A DNA stretch of 64,000 nt from Psoroptes ovis (taxonomy: Eukaryota > Arthropoda > Arachnida > Sarcoptiformes > Psoroptidae). Positions 11,898-26,232 of this stretch are shown here, one piece after another. Positions within the stretch are counted from its first letter, which is position 1. Each line of letters opens with the position of its first letter. The translations under genes and the position numbers were made by a program. Below the pieces are notes generated by a model. That model was not told where the DNA came from. It did not search any database and was given only the letters and a program-made list of their open reading frames with translations. The stretch spans positions 1,054,001 through 1,118,000 of the forward strand of contig PQWQ01000009.1 in NCBI GenBank assembly GCA_002943765.1. The letters are read 5' to 3'.

Positions 11898-14198
11898 TAT
11901 TATTAGTACTATTATTGAATGGATCAATAATTCTCATTTTACAATTTAATTTAATATTTAGAATCATTGATATTTGAATAATTTCGTCAATATTTGAACA
12001 AATATTTGATACATGATCTTTGTTTATTATTTGAACTTTATTAGTTGTAATTTGAGTAATAAGGCTTGACATATTGCCATCGTTTTTCAATGGCAATACG
12101 TGTATTTGCAATGTATTCTTTATGGGAATTTGGTCTTTGATAATGCGTTTGCGAAATGAATTGTGACAATTCTCTCTGGGAAAACGGGTAATTTTAAATA
12201 AAATTAATTAATTAATTATTATGGTCCTAATTGTGTGTTTTTACTGGGATGTTTTTTTCGTTTCATTATTTGACAATAATGAGCCTTAAACATTGTATAA
12301 TTATTACTTACAACTCCCAACATATTTAAAACACTAGTACCAAAAGTATTATTTGATTATCTTGATTTAACACTTTTGTGTATTGTGTGTTGTTGTATAT
12401 GGAATACATTTCCATTATTTTTGTCTTGGTTTTTTCGTGTTTCAATTTGAATAAACACAAACTCTCATCCTATTCAAAGAACTAAAAACATCGCCAGTTG
12501 AAACATTTCATTGTATCTATTGTATCATTGAGTTGTATCTATTTCCATTGAGTTATTTTGTTACTGTTTCATATGAACGTAAATGAATAAAGACATCTTT
12601 ATAAATATTTGGTACATTTTTAGTTTAGGTAAACAAGTCTTATTGATAATTTTGGATCAAGGTTCTGAGGGGTCGTTTTCTAACTATTGTTTTCATTTGA
12701 ATTGTTTGAATACACTGAACAAATGTATAAAAGCAAACTTTCGTATGAATATTCCATTATTTTCATTTGTTTTTCTTTGATTCTATTTAAAAGAACAAAA
12801 AAGGGTTACGAAATTTCAAATTTCCCGGCAATCAATTGCGCTGCCATCTTACGGAAAATGTTTCAAGTTGTTTGTTTCGATTCTAGCCCAGTAGATGTCG
12901 GCTGTATCGGTTTGATTTGAATTTTTTTCAAATTCAACCGCGCCAAATCCTTTAATATTTCATTATTCATCAATGATAAATCAATGAATATTTGATGAGA
13001 TTTGACAATTATTCGATAATTATTCTGCGTGATTGCATAATGACAATTTAATGGTATTAACATTATTGAACAATTATTGATAAACGAAGCAATTATCAGT
13101 GATTATTGTTATAAATTCATGATGTATTCAATTCATATGACAATAGAATTCTAGATAATTTGAAGATAATTGCAGGTGATTTTCTGTTTCCCTGCATTGA
13201 AAATCTTGACAATAATTTATTCCTTTACATAAATGTCCTGGTTGTAGTTTTTCTGGCCAATTAAATTGTTTAATTCCATATATTTTTGCTGATTTTCGAT
13301 ATTTTGCGTGTCATCTTTGATAGATTTGGACATGAAATAAACAATTTGATTTGTTGATGTCCTGAGAAATGAAATTTTCTCTGGAAATTGACAATTATTT
13401 CGGAATAATTGCAAATCGGCATAATTATCTTGAATTCAATTTGTAGAAACTGAAAATTTTCCTTGAAAACTCGATTAATAAATGAAAAATTCCCCGTGAA
13501 AAATCAATGCATCTGTGATTGTCATCATTCATTCATACCTAAATTGAATTCATGAACTTATTCATGAGTTCTGTTCCTTGAATTACTACTTGAATCCCTT
13601 CTTTTTTTCTGGTTTGCAAACATTGATGAAAATAACAAATTATTACATCATTTTGTGGCGAAACATTATCATTTTGTTTCCAACCAACAAAAAAAAAAAA
13701 TATCACGCAAACTTGTATTTTGCCGATGCTAATAATAATATTCAATTTAATGATATTTTGAATCGTTTATAATATTCTTTTGATCATCATTATTATCATT
13801 GAATGTTCCTGTTCGAAAATTTCCGAAATGAAAAGTACCATTCATACATTTGATGTTATTCGAGTCTATTTTTATCATTTCATGAATGATAATGATGTTA
13901 ATAACAACTTCTTGTAGAAACATTTTTGAGAATCTTCACAAAATATTTCCATTTCCATTGAAATCATTGAATTTTCGAGAAAATTGAAATCTTGAATTTT
14001 CAAATGTTTTTTACATGAAAATGTTTTCAAATATTCATCTAAAAAACATGGAATAAATCGATGAATATTTTCGGTAAAATTTAAATATAAATTAGCTCGT
14101 TTGGTCTATTTCCATGTCATTTGTGGGAGTTTGTCTTTTGAATATCGGTTATCTGGTCACTTGATAAAACCATCATTAACACTGGGAAACCAGAGAAT

Positions 14199-14245
14199 AA
14201 CCAAAAAACCAGAAATTTGAATCATCAAAAAAACCAGAAATTGAT
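14199..14245. repeat. Two-copy tandem repeat with AAACCAGAAATT core
   Basis: Two units of about 23-24 bp, each carrying AAAACCAGAAATTTGA-like sequence. They follow an imperfect inverted pair, GGTTATCTGGT near 14147 and ACCAGAGAATAACC near 14189. This may be the remnant of a small transposon, but no terminal repeats or target duplication could be defined. Confidence 0.4.
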
Positions 14246-14363
14246 TTTCAAATTTTCTTATTCATGTCTATGCTTCATGATTCAAATGATATTTACCAAG
14301 TTAATTGAATTTGATATTCAACTAAAAATATGTATCGATCCAATATGATAATATCATTTCATT

Positions 14364-14390
14364 ATCATCATCATCATCATCATCATCATC
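14364..14390. repeat. (ATC)9 microsatellite
   Basis: Nine perfect ATC units in a non-coding context. Confidence 0.85.
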
Positions 14391-16881
14391 ATTACCATCG
14401 TTGATTATTATTTGTTATGGACCATATTTATTTTAGTTGAAAAGATCATTAATGTTATTATTATTATCATTTTCAATGATAATAATAGTGTTGATTTATA
14501 TTTTTCTTATTTCTTTTCCTTAAAAAAATGAACAAACACTTTTGTCTGCACACAATGATCACAGAGATGGTCAACCTAATGTTTGAAAGTGGTCATTTTG
14601 AATTTTTTCTTCGAATAATTCTCGGAATTTTCACCAATTTTCCATGGCAATTTTGATCCAAGATCTTTGGTCCATTCAATTTCAACTTATTTCAACAAAT
14701 TATCGGTTTCCAAGTTTTCAATTTTCACCGATTCATGTCTAAACAGTTTGATTCGAAAATTTTCTGGTGATTCAACGATATCGAGCCATGAATTATGTTG
14801 ACAAACACTGATTCATTTTCTTTGATTTTTTTTTCATTTTTCCTTCTTTGATATTTTTCAATTACATTTTTTTTATTTATTTATTTTCTTGGGTAAAATA
14901 TTTTGCCAATCGTTTGTGCCGATTCTTTGCTGCTGCTTTCGGTCATATCAGTGAATTCAATGATATCAATGAATTCTGCCATTCTTATCTTTGAACACAT
15001 TTACGTTTCAATTATTTCGAAATGTTTTAGGTTCGATTTTCAATTTATTTCAAGTTTTTTTTTATTTGGTCCTTCAAAGACATTCAAGACGTTCCTGTTC
15101 TTATATATTCCAGATGAAATTCAACATTTCAATTCATTTCAATAAGTTTTTTTTCGGGCGGCCATTATGATGGACGCCATGGCAATTTTTTTTCTTCGGC
15201 TACTTTCATATTTTTGCTTCAATTCATTCACCTCACTTTGTTTATGCTTGTTTTTTTGATATTTTCAAGCCTTGGCATTTTCATTTTTCTGGCCTACACA
15301 CATAATAAATTGAAAGGACAATTCATTTGTGATTCAATTTTATTTATTTTCTTCGATCTACTCGACCATACGACAGTTTTGAACAATAATTTCGACTGTA
15401 ATCGATCATATCGATTTTGAATGAAATGAATGAATTAATTAATTCATTTGAAATTACACGATGGTTACCGCTTCGCTTTGAGTTTTTCCACAAGTTCATG
15501 TCGCTGTCTTATATGACTCTGTCTTAATGTTTTATAATTGGTTCAATTTATCATTTATCCGGCCAAACAAATGATTAAAAATCCAATACATATTTCGAAT
15601 GGAGATTAAATCAATCAATCATTCTATCAAGCTAGCTTCAATAGAAATTTTGCAATTTACATAATTAATTTTCTCCGATGTCTGACGATATGATTTGATT
15701 TTAATAAGTTGTATGATCGACTTTTGAAAATGTGTATTCTCAAAACAGTGTAAATATGCTAATTTTTGGGCTGTCAAAGGTATTATATAATCTAATCTTA
15801 AAGATGTATAGCCTTTCTGATAATTTTTTGGTTCAAAAATTTTTCACATATTCTTACATATATTCAATGCTTACTTATAATGATGATTATTATAAGTGTT
15901 TACCATCCATAAAACTGGCTACAAATTATATATATTGATGTGCATTTCTATCGATTTCATGAGAATTTTAATATGAAAAAAAAATGATGATTTATGGTGG
16001 AGCAAGATTGGCAATGAAAAATGAATTAATGATTATGTGCATTTTTCGATAGATTTAAAGAATGTCTTGAAATTGTATGAAAAATGATTTTTTTCCTATG
16101 GAAAGAAGAACCCTTGATTCGATTATTAATAATTTTTTCGACATTTTTTCACATTCAAAGATTCGAAAAACATACTAACACATTGAAAATCAATGGGTAT
16201 GGGTATCAATGATGAATTTTCATTGAAATTTCTATGATAAATTATTGTTGAAATACTTAGAAATATTCTATCTTTAAGAATAAGAGGTCTGCCAATATAT
16301 GGGGTTGAAGAGATGTTTCGAAGGTTTATTTTTGAAAATTTTATGATAAAGTCTCCAGTGTTATTATTTACCCAAGAACAAAATTGAATATTTTGAATAT
16401 TTTCAAAATATTTTAAATTTTTCCATCTTCAAATACTCTTTGGCAAAATATTTCAGAATACTTCAATTATCTTTCATTGTGTACACATTGTGTGTGTTAA
16501 TTCAACAACAATACTTCACCAAATTTTTTTTTTAATTTGCATAAATTCGAAATGCTTGTGGTTCAATGTATTTTTCAACAATTTCTTCGTTTATTTCATT
16601 CATTTCTTCAAGAAATTCAATCCATTGTTCCAATATATACTTTCTCCACTTTCTAAATTTGACAGCGGCGTAAATGAATTCAATAGAAATGTGAAATGAT
16701 TCCAAATTTTCTCATTGATTCATTTTAATCATTTTGTTTAAATTATCAAATATTTTTTCCAAAGATAATTATATATTCAATGTATTGAATGAATCTTATT
16801 AAAATTTGATGATGATGATAACCATAATAATGATTCACCCAACATTTTCCAATTATTTTATTTTATTTATTTATTTATTTA

Positions 16882-16909
16882 TTTTTTTTTTTTTTTTTTT
16901 TTTTTTTTT
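16882..16909. repeat. T28 homopolymer
   Basis: Twenty-eight consecutive T, preceded by TTTA repeats. No retroposon body is visible next to it. Confidence 0.9.
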
Positions 16910-17854
16910 GAGCAAATATTCATATTTGTATATGCTGTGTGTATTTCTATTGATATATTTGAGTATCATTGAGTATCATTCTATTTTCTTTGAGTAGAAA
17001 TAATATGAAAAATTATTCATTTTATTTAATTTAAAATGTGTGAAAAAAAACATAAATATATATATATTTCCATTTTGAAATTTGAAAAGAAAATCCTATT
17101 ATAAACAGAAAAATTTCCAACGAAATAATAATAACGATTGTCATCATTGTTTGTGTGTGTGTGTGTGATTTGATGTGGATATTTCATTTATTTATTTCAA
17201 ATGGAATTTTCAAATGTGAATTTCAATGAAAATTTCTATGAATTCTTCTATGAATCTATAGTCATTTGCACCGAGAATTTTTTTGGTTCAAAATTTGCCA
17301 TTCAAAATGAATTTTTGACATTTTTTTTCTCGTCAATTTTGGTTGATTTTCATTTCGTTTTTCTATTTTGTGTTTGAAATAATTCAAAATGTGTTTTTCA
17401 AAATAATTCAAAATTTATAAATGAATGAACAAAGGAATTTGAAAATTTCTTTTTGAATTTTCTTTTTGAAAATCAATTTGACTTTGATTTACGAAGGGAA
17501 TAACGAAAAATATTCATTTACCATCGTGTACAAATCATTCAATTTTCCATTTTCCTAATTGTCATGTTGCTTTTGTATATTTTCGACCGCATAAACATGA
17601 CACATAACTTGTATTAGTGTATGTGTCTTCCTTTTAAATCAAAGAAAAAAAAATCAAATGTCATGTATTTGATTTTTTGATTATTCTTATTGAAATTCTT
17701 GGAGAAAATTCACAAAATTTAATTTATGCCACGGTGTACAATGCATTTTTAGTGTTGAAAAATTTTTCAAAATTTTAAAATCAAATTCTTTCCTAATTCA
17801 ATCATCCATTTCTTTCGTTTCTTCTTGATTCAAATACATATAACCCTACATTTA

Positions 17855-17938
17855 TCAAGGTTGTCCGAAAAGTTCATTTCGTTTAATCACAATAGAGTTG
17901 GTCATGAAAATCGGCCAAAACTTTCTGGGACAACCTAA
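17855..17938 (+). mobile_element. Mariner-type mini-element, type B, copy 6
   Basis: An 84-bp element with TA duplications at 17853-17854 and 17939-17940. The left arm has CATTTCGTTTAATCA and the right arm TCATGAAAATCGGCCAAAAC, the asymmetric type B core. The outer ends are AAGGTTGTCCGAAAAGTTC and CTTTCTGGGACAACCTAA. Confidence 0.92.
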
Positions 17939-18522
17939 TATATTTCAGATTCTTTGATTTAATAATAAATCAAAACATCTTCAAACACAGTGTAAAATAA
18001 TCAAAATAATGAATGGTAATCATTGAATAAACATTTCAGTTTTTTTTCCATTTTTTTAAATCCATTCATAAATGAATTTTTTCACATTGAAAAAAATTAC
18101 ATTGAAAATACATTATTTGTTTGTTTCTGTTTTGTTTGTTTATTGTCTGTTTATTTATTTGTTTATTATTATTTGTTCAAATGTTGACATATGTATGACA
18201 TTCTGTAATATATGTCAACTGAAAAAAATGAAATTAAATCAAAAATGTAAAATAATTCTATGTATTTTGTGTATTTATAAATATTTATCTGTGAAATTTT
18301 GAATGAAATAATATTTTATATTGTTTTGTTCAAAATCAAATCATATGTTGACTTTGTTGTATTTTATTATTTTTTGATCAATTATTATTCTTGTAAATTC
18401 TTTGAGAATTCTGTGTAAATTCACCATTTTTTCTTTCAAAGACAAACATATTTCCTTTGAAAGATGATCAAATAGAATAGATCAAACACATGCACACACA
18501 CACATTGAATTGATTCTGAATA

Positions 18523-18547
18523 TTTTTTTTTTTTTTTTTTTTTTTTT
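18523..18547. repeat. T25 homopolymer
   Basis: Twenty-five consecutive T following a short CA repeat. Confidence 0.9.
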
Positions 18548-21481
18548 GAATGACATCTTCTGTATGATATTCTGTTGGTGTATGTTGATACATTTCATCT
18601 CAGAATGATGTGCGTGGGTCTAGATGTAAAGTCAAGTCTTGATTTTCGGCCAACTAAATGTTTCGAAGTCACGAATTTCAATTGAAAAATATTTGTTTTT
18701 CAAGACACACTTTGAAATGATGATGTTGTTTATGATGATAATCCATTTCTATTAAATATGATTTATAATTATTAATTTCATATCAAATGATTTGCTTTGT
18801 TTGCCGAAGCACAAATCAATTGTGAATGGTAACATCGTGAAGATTTGCTTTGTTTTTCGTCGATTTGTTCAAATTGTACAAATGACAACAATCATTCAAC
18901 AAACAAATGGATATTTGATTCACATTTGATTCATTCATCGCATGTTTTGCCAAAATAAATCACATCTGCCATTGTTGATGTCTACCAGATTTCATTTGTT
19001 TAAATCATTTGTCTTCCTCATTTGTCTGTGTTTTTGTCAATTTATTTTCGCCTGTGTAAATTAACAAATTATCGTATTTTTAATTTGAATTTTTAAATGA
19101 ATTTTAAATGAATTTAAAATCATTTAAATTCATTTTGATTTGTTTTTGAATGTATTTAATTATCTCCGAAAATAATGATTTAAATTTAAAATTGATAATT
19201 AATGATTCGTATTTCAAAACAAAAAAACATTTGTTTTTATCTCAAAATTAATTGAATTCAATTAAAAAATTGGCCAAAAAACGATTTGTAAATCTACGAT
19301 GGCGCCAAAACATGTGCGAGAATTTTTTGAAATAATTAATTTGAAATTTATATGGGAAATTTTATGAAAATTTCCATTGAATTTCATTTGAAAAATTTGT
19401 TTTGAACGTTTTTTCGATTGAATAACCATTGATTATTGGATTTTGATTTATTTTTTCCAGTGTTTTTGACCATCAATAAATCATTTTTGATGAAATTATT
19501 TATCGAGATGGAGACTGACAAAAAATTTCGAAATAATTTGAAATCTGAAATTTAAATAATTTTTCCTGGATTTTTTTCCTCCTTTAAATGTCAAACATCA
19601 AAATCAAATTGACATTTGACATTTTAGTCTAAATCAAATTTGAGCTTCTTGAATTCCATTGATTTCGAAATGATTTACAATTATTATTATTTTTTGTTGT
19701 CTTTGAACATCTTTATTGAATTTCTTTTTTTCATTTTTTGGTGAATCGTTTTTTGTTTATTTCATTTTTTTTCATTTATCAAAATGTACTTTTATTCATT
19801 CATTTTGTTCACCAATGCACAGATTGGCAGACAGGTAAACGAACAAAAAACAAAATTCTTCTACTTTCACAATTGAATAATCCACAATATTGCACCTGCG
19901 TTCAATTGATTTATTTACCGGTTTTGATTTTCTTACACCCTGTGTTCATGATCATCGAAAATATCTTTTGGCCGAAATTTTTCGGTTCATTGAAATGATG
20001 AATCTCATTCGATATATAATATTTCAGAGATATTTCATTTAAACATTTTGATTTAATTCTTTGAATTTTTTATTTGGCTAAAATTCTATAAGATTTCTTC
20101 CAAGACACGAACAACAATCCACTTGATCATGAAAAAGCTTCAAGTTTTTCACATTTGTTCAGTGTTATCACAAGTTTTCGAGACAATTCAAATATTTCAT
20201 ACACGAAATTATACTTGTCATATGCAAATTTTTTTGTTTTTCTGAGATTCTGAAAATTTAAATGAAAAAAAAAATTGAAACCTGTTTTTTTCTCATTTCA
20301 TTTCATTGTTTTTGATTATTATTTGGATGATTATTACCATTATCATTATCATTATTATTATGACTATGATGATCATAATAAATCATAATTTAAATCAAAT
20401 ATTATTAACGTACATATTTCATACACATACAAAAATGCATACAAACAACGATCATTTCATAAGATTTTTCAGGCTAGAAGTATTGGTTTGAATGTATTCT
20501 GGTTTTTGTGTGTGTGTTTCACTGTGTGTGTTTGTATGTGATATATTCTGGTTTAAGGTTAGTTTAATTTCATTTTTTTTATTTTCATCTTCTTTGCATT
20601 CCTCCTTGGGTTATGGAAGAATAATAATATCAAATACATTGATATAGCCGATGGACAAAATTGTATGAATGATTCTGTTTCCTTCGTCGTCATCTTCGTC
20701 GTTGTTGTTTCATTTGAATTTTTTCGTTGAATTTCACATGTTCAATAGCTCAACATTTGTTTGCCGCTCATTTTTTTTTTTTTTTTTCGTTCGCTTCAAC
20801 CGTACATAATTCAGAATTGAATTCTATGAACCAGATCAGGCCAATGGGAATTGAAAAATACATGCGTTTTCACGTATGCTGATCATCATCATCATAAAAT
20901 ATATATGCCTATGATTCCTCGTGTGTGTTTGTATTGTGTGTATGGTGATCACATTTTATATTTTTTCAATACGTTCATTTACGTATATCATCGTATAGTT
21001 CGATCATAATAATTCCATTGCGATCATTTCTGCTGTTTTTTTTTTTTCATCTGAAATTTTTGAATTTATCTCATTCACACCAACACTACCAGCTACAATC
21101 CAATGATTTCATTGATTTTATTTACAATTCATTCACCATCACACCACACTCATCATCATCATCATTCATTCACCACATATCATTTTCCAAAATTTTTAAT
21201 TGTGCATCACACATTGTGTGAGGTTGTTGGTTTTGAAAAAAAAAGAAAAAATTTCAAAGGATTTCAATTGGCGCCATTTCGAACAATTTGATTGTTTGTT
21301 TGTTGTTTTCTGTTGTATGTCTGTTTTTATTGTTATTTTCTCTCTTCACATTTCATTTCACCACCAACCAACCGAAATATCTTTGAATTCTACTATTTGT
21401 GTTTGTGTTTTGGTGTGTGTTTGGGTAAAACGTGCCTGTATTCATTTATTTGTATTCAAATTCAAATTCAAAAATAAAATA

Positions 21482-21561
21482 TTAAGTTGTTCGAAAAGTT
21501 CTTGCCGATTTTCCAGTGATTTTCTACAATATAACCAGTGAAAACTTTACGGACAACCTAA
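21482..21561 (-). mobile_element. Mariner-type mini-element, type A, copy 7
   Basis: An 80-bp element in the orientation opposite to most type A copies: the core reads ATTTTCTACAATATAACC, the complement of the GGTTATAT-GTAGAAAAT core. The ends are TTAAGTTGTTCGAAAAGTTC and TTTACGGACAACCTAA. The right-hand TA duplication is changed. Confidence 0.9.
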
Positions 21562-24198
21562 TTAATAAATGCAGTTGCAGCACGCACACATATACACACA
21601 TACATTTCCTATTTTGAATATATTTTTTACCATGATTTCATTTGTATTTCATTTGTATTTTTGATTTTGTAAAATTACGTTATAATTTCATCTTTTTTTA
21701 TATTTTTTTTTGACTGATTTTTTTTTGATAATTTCAAATCATCAAGAGTATTCATAATGAATTATTATCATTATTGTTATTATTATTATTCACAATTATA
21801 TTGTTCTCTGCATAATTTCACCATCAGCTGTCAACACCATTCATGTGTTTTGTGTCTGTGCATCGGAGAAAAAACAAACAATTCTTCCAGTTTTTCCAAA
21901 TTCTTTTATTCATGTGATTGTTCATTTGTTTGAATTCGGAATTTTTTGATTTTTGACTACCGAATTGTTCGATTGTAATCATTGGTGAATTTTTGATTTT
22001 TTTCGGTGAAATTTTTTGGAAATAAATCGATGAATCTAGATCAATATTCACCAGCCATTTATTCACATTGATTGATATTTCGTTCCAATTCAATTTTAAT
22101 TCAAATTTATATGGTTTTTTGACGTTGTTCTTGTCTGTCAATTATCAAATAAATGAAGAGAAATAAAAATTTGAAATAAATATTTTCAAATAGAGAGAAA
22201 TTAGTTTAATATATATTTTCACACAAACATTATTCATCAAATATTCATTCAAATATCATTGATTTGTGTGTATTTATTTATTTTCAATGGAAATATTTAT
22301 ATATGTGTCTGTGTACAAACAAACAAATGACTTTTATATTTCAGTTATTTCATTTCTTCTTCTTCTAATTCTATTTTTTCATTGAAATTGAATGAATTTC
22401 AATTTACATTTTGCCAGTGGCGTTTTTATACTTTCGCTTTATTTCGTATTAATGCCATGTGTCGATATGTTTGTATTTGAATAATTTGTATTTTTGTGTG
22501 TCTGTGTGTGTGTGTGTGAATATTATTTCAATCAATTTTCCATTATATTTGTAACTCATTCATTCATTTCAAATATATTTGGATAAACTTAATAATGTGT
22601 GTAAATATTCACATTTAATATTTATCATTATCATTATTATTTTGTATTTATATGATGTAATCAACGATACTGATGACGCTTTAATGTACTTTGTGAAATA
22701 ATTTTCAATTTTACGCAAATTTTTGATGAAATGAAAGAGATGATATAATTAATTTTCCAAGTCCTCTGTAATCTGTAATAATCAAACGATCAATAATCAT
22801 CTGTTTTTATTTCGTTTTACATAAATGAAATTTTGATATTTGATGAAATCATTGAATAATTGAATGCGTATATTCATGCACACAGTGATTGAAATCATTG
22901 AGATTAAGACATATCAATTTTTTTTTTTGTTTTGTTTTGTGTACATATCAATTATTTCGATTAATCATTCGTGTCAACTATTATAATTTCAAATCGCATT
23001 AAATATTGATTTAATTTCAATGATCCCATTGAATTATGAAACACACACACACCAAATGAATTTTAATCCATTTTTATTTTGACAAACTGTTTTTGAATTG
23101 ATTTGTTTTTTCAAGATCAATAGTTTTCCAAAAATAATTATTCAGTGTTTGTTTGTGTGTATTATCTTTAAATATTGTTTCGATTTATTGATTTTCTCTG
23201 GTCGTTTATTCACGCACGAGGTGACAAACCTTCATGCTTAATAGTCATTAATATAAATCATTTTCTATCCTAAATCATCATTTAATGATTATTGAACGAA
23301 ACGCATCAATGAACGCATTTGTTCACCAAATAATAATTATTTTAATCATAGTTCAAATATTTGATTGATTGATTGATTGATTTTTCCAATCAAATTGACA
23401 TTTTTTGCATATTTTTTCCTTGATTAGTATACAAAACATTTTTTCGTACATTTTCACATTTACTCATTCATTTCATTTACCAAATAATAATAATGATCAT
23501 TTTCCATAATGTGAAAATATGAAAATTTTTCTCATAAATATTAAATTTGGTGGCTATATGTTTGTATTTGTTTGATCAATTTCAACTGGTTAATTCATTC
23601 GTGAAAAATTGATGTATTCATTTATTTTTTTGCCATTCGTTCAATATGATTTAATGTCAATTTACCAATCAATGTGTGGTCACAATTCAAATTGTAAATT
23701 ATTGTAAATGCGTAATAAATAAATGAACATATCATTTATTTATTTATTCATTCATTTGATCATCTTTCAAAGTGATATTGGTTTTAAACATTTCCTTAAA
23801 TATCATCGGAGAAAATTCCCAACATTTTTTTTTGTGATTTGTCTCGATTTTGATTATATTTCCACTGATAAATAAACACCATTAACAGTTATCTATGTAT
23901 ATAATCATCAATCATATTTGAAAAATATTATCATTACATGTGTCTGTCTATGTGTATGAATCTGAACACAAATTATTCTTCCAAAAATAAACGACGACCA
24001 TCCGTGATCCATCCGTTTTTGATCGATGTTTGTTTTATGCTGTGATTATCACGATTGATTTTATTCTATGATATCGAATTTTTCAATGTTTTCACTTGTA
24101 CATTTGTCATTTTGGTAAATCTTCAATGCTAAATGCTCTGTTGTGTGACATACATTGATATTATCATTCAGTGTTTCTTTATGTGAATTATTTTTTTC

Positions 24199-25013
24199 AT
24201 GAATTTTTCCAAAATGGCAAATAATAATGATAAAAATAAACAAAATCATCATAACACGACGACAAATGATCAGTCAAAGGTCATAACGCCAAATGCTTCC
24301 GTTGTTTCTACAACGGCAGCAGCAGTAATGAAACATGATCATAATTTATCCAATTTGATTAATATTACCACCAATGATAATAAAAATGATAATAATAATC
24401 GAATATCACCAATACATTGTGTAGTATCAATAGATTTTGCCAATGATTTCGATGATAATGTCGATAATATCGATAATAATAAGAAAAATAAAAATATATC
24501 ATTCATAAACATGTCTTCGAATTGTAAAAATGATAATATTGACATTAATAATAAACAATCGCAACAACAACAACAACCTCAAGCTACAAATACAATCATA
24601 CAATCACCAATTAATCGTTCACCATCACCAAATCGTAAACTGATGAAACAAAAGGGTAAAAATTCATCATTAAATTGTTATTATAATAATAATAATTGTA
24701 ATAATAACACAATTACTGCAAGTAATAGTACAGTATCATTGAAAACATCATTAATAAATGATGTAGTTGATATGAATAGTAATAATAATATGAATTTAAT
24801 TTCGAATAAAAATAATCAATCATCACAACAACAGCAACAACCGCCATATCAATCATCAATCACAAACAATACACGTTCAATAATGATGATAAAATCTCGT
24901 AGCCAATTATCGGCTAATAATAACAGCGGTGGTAATTCATGTGGTGGTGCACCAATACTGCTTTCAGTGCCAAACGCTCATCCACCAAGACGTCGTCATT
25001 CATGGATTTGTGG
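24199..25013 (+). CDS. dnc: Alternative first coding exon 2, PDE4/dunce isoform with RRHSWIC terminus
   Basis: The exon encodes 271 codons plus two bases. An in-frame TGA lies 13 bases before the first ATG. Met6 (position 24214) has the better context, CAAAATGG, and may be the real start. Most of the protein is low complexity: Asn/Asp-rich (7-25, 58-120), Gln runs (about 122-126 and 210-214), an SP-rich patch (136-146), further Asn runs and a Gly/Ser patch (242-250). The last residues, PPRRRHSWIC (262-271), match the RRHSWIC motif that precedes UCR1 in PDE4D3 and dunce isoforms; the Ser in RRHS is a known PKA site in PDE4D3. The enzyme family hydrolyses cAMP in the cytosol and at membrane complexes. 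The exon stops at a GTGAGT donor in phase 2, compatible with the other two first exons. UCR1 and the catalytic domain are expected downstream and are absent here. Confidence 0.72.
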
Positions 25014-25019
25014 GTGAGT
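25014..25019 (+). other. Splice donor of exon 2 (GTGAGT)
   Basis: TGTGG followed by GTGAGT is a strong donor in phase 2. Without splicing the frame would stop at TGA within the donor. Confidence 0.75.
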
Positions 25020-26232
25020 TTATATCATTTTTTTAAAAATTCTTTCGGTGTGAATAATCAGTCAAATTTCGCTTCGGTTCATGTTTCAAATTGTAAATCG
25101 TTAAATTTTTTATATGAAAAAAATTAACGATGTTGGGCCATTCATTCATGTAATTATCACCCATAAATGAATGCATTATAATGCTGATAATTAATTTTAT
25201 TATTTCCTAACTGGCTTTGATTGCAGTGTATTTAATTGATTCCAGAAGTTCCGATGAAAATTTTCATTGTAAACTATAATAATAATCATTATTATTATCA
25301 TTATTTGGCCAAAAAAAAATCAATTGATTTTGGCTCAGAATCATTTTTTTTTTTTTCATTCATCGATTCATAGTCCATCATTTATTTTTCACTGTCTGTG
25401 TGAATTGTATGTTGGTGCATTATCAATTCATTCCGTGTAAGCATTCAACGCCAACATTTTAAATGTTTTTTCTGGGTCCATTTGTGATAACAACCCGATA
25501 CAATATTTGTACTGTTTACTGATGATATTCAATATTACCATTCCATATCGAAAGTATTCCAAATTTTCAATTGAAATTAAATACTTTCAATTATTATTAT
25601 TTTTTCTTCGTTTATTTATTTATTTATTCATTACTTATTCACTCTTTCATCATCATTTTGTATTGTTTCAAGTATCTGTGTATTTGATCAAATTACTTTT
25701 TTTTCCTTCGAAGAAAATCCTTTGTACACACGACAGGCGCTGTACATGGCCCGCAATTTCCATGTTTTTCTATGGGTTTTCGTTGGCGCCATTGAATGCA
25801 AAGGATTTTTCAGATTTTTTTCTATTTTTCAAACTTAGGAGAAATATATTTCATTTTTCATTGTATTCACTCTGTTTTTCCAGTTTTTCTTTTGAAAATA
25901 GATAAAGTATTTATCAGACACTTAATCGCTTGGTATTCGTCTTCAATTTGTCTATTTCAAAACAAATGAATACTTATTTGTGATTGGAAATTGATTCAAT
26001 CTTAAGAAATGATCAACTTCTCAATTGAACAACATTTCGATAAGAGAATTGAAATGAATAGAATCAAGAGTATTTTGAACAAAAACAAAAAACAAAAAAA
26101 AATCTAAATAAATCCAAGTCGATTCAAGCACATTCAACAACAGAATTTTGAATGTGTTTGAAACTTGATAAATTTGAAAACTCTTTTTTATTTCTTAGAC
26201 TAATTCTCTCATTTTCTTACATTTGTCTTATA

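Larger units (their letters stand above)
7486..24198. other. Long intron or inter-promoter region between exons 1 and 2
   Basis: About 16.7 kb without a convincing exon on either strand. It contains mini-elements at 9382, 11818, 17855 and 21482, and AAAT, AATG and GT repeats near 9222-9316. It also has an ATC repeat at 14364, T tracts at 16882 and 18523, a CTCF-like site at 12888, and two of the three ATGGCGCC motifs (19299, 21270). A weakly coding-like small frame lies at 11160. The remaining open frames are Phe/Ile/Leu-rich translations of T-rich DNA. Confidence 0.6.

Noticed and set aside
16882..16909. Long T and A tracts as possible retroposon tails
   Set aside because: No SINE or LINE body, A/B boxes or target duplications could be found next to them.
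24339..24545. Antisense Leu/Ser-rich frame opposite exon 2
   Set aside because: A shadow of the Asn/Asp codons of exon 2.
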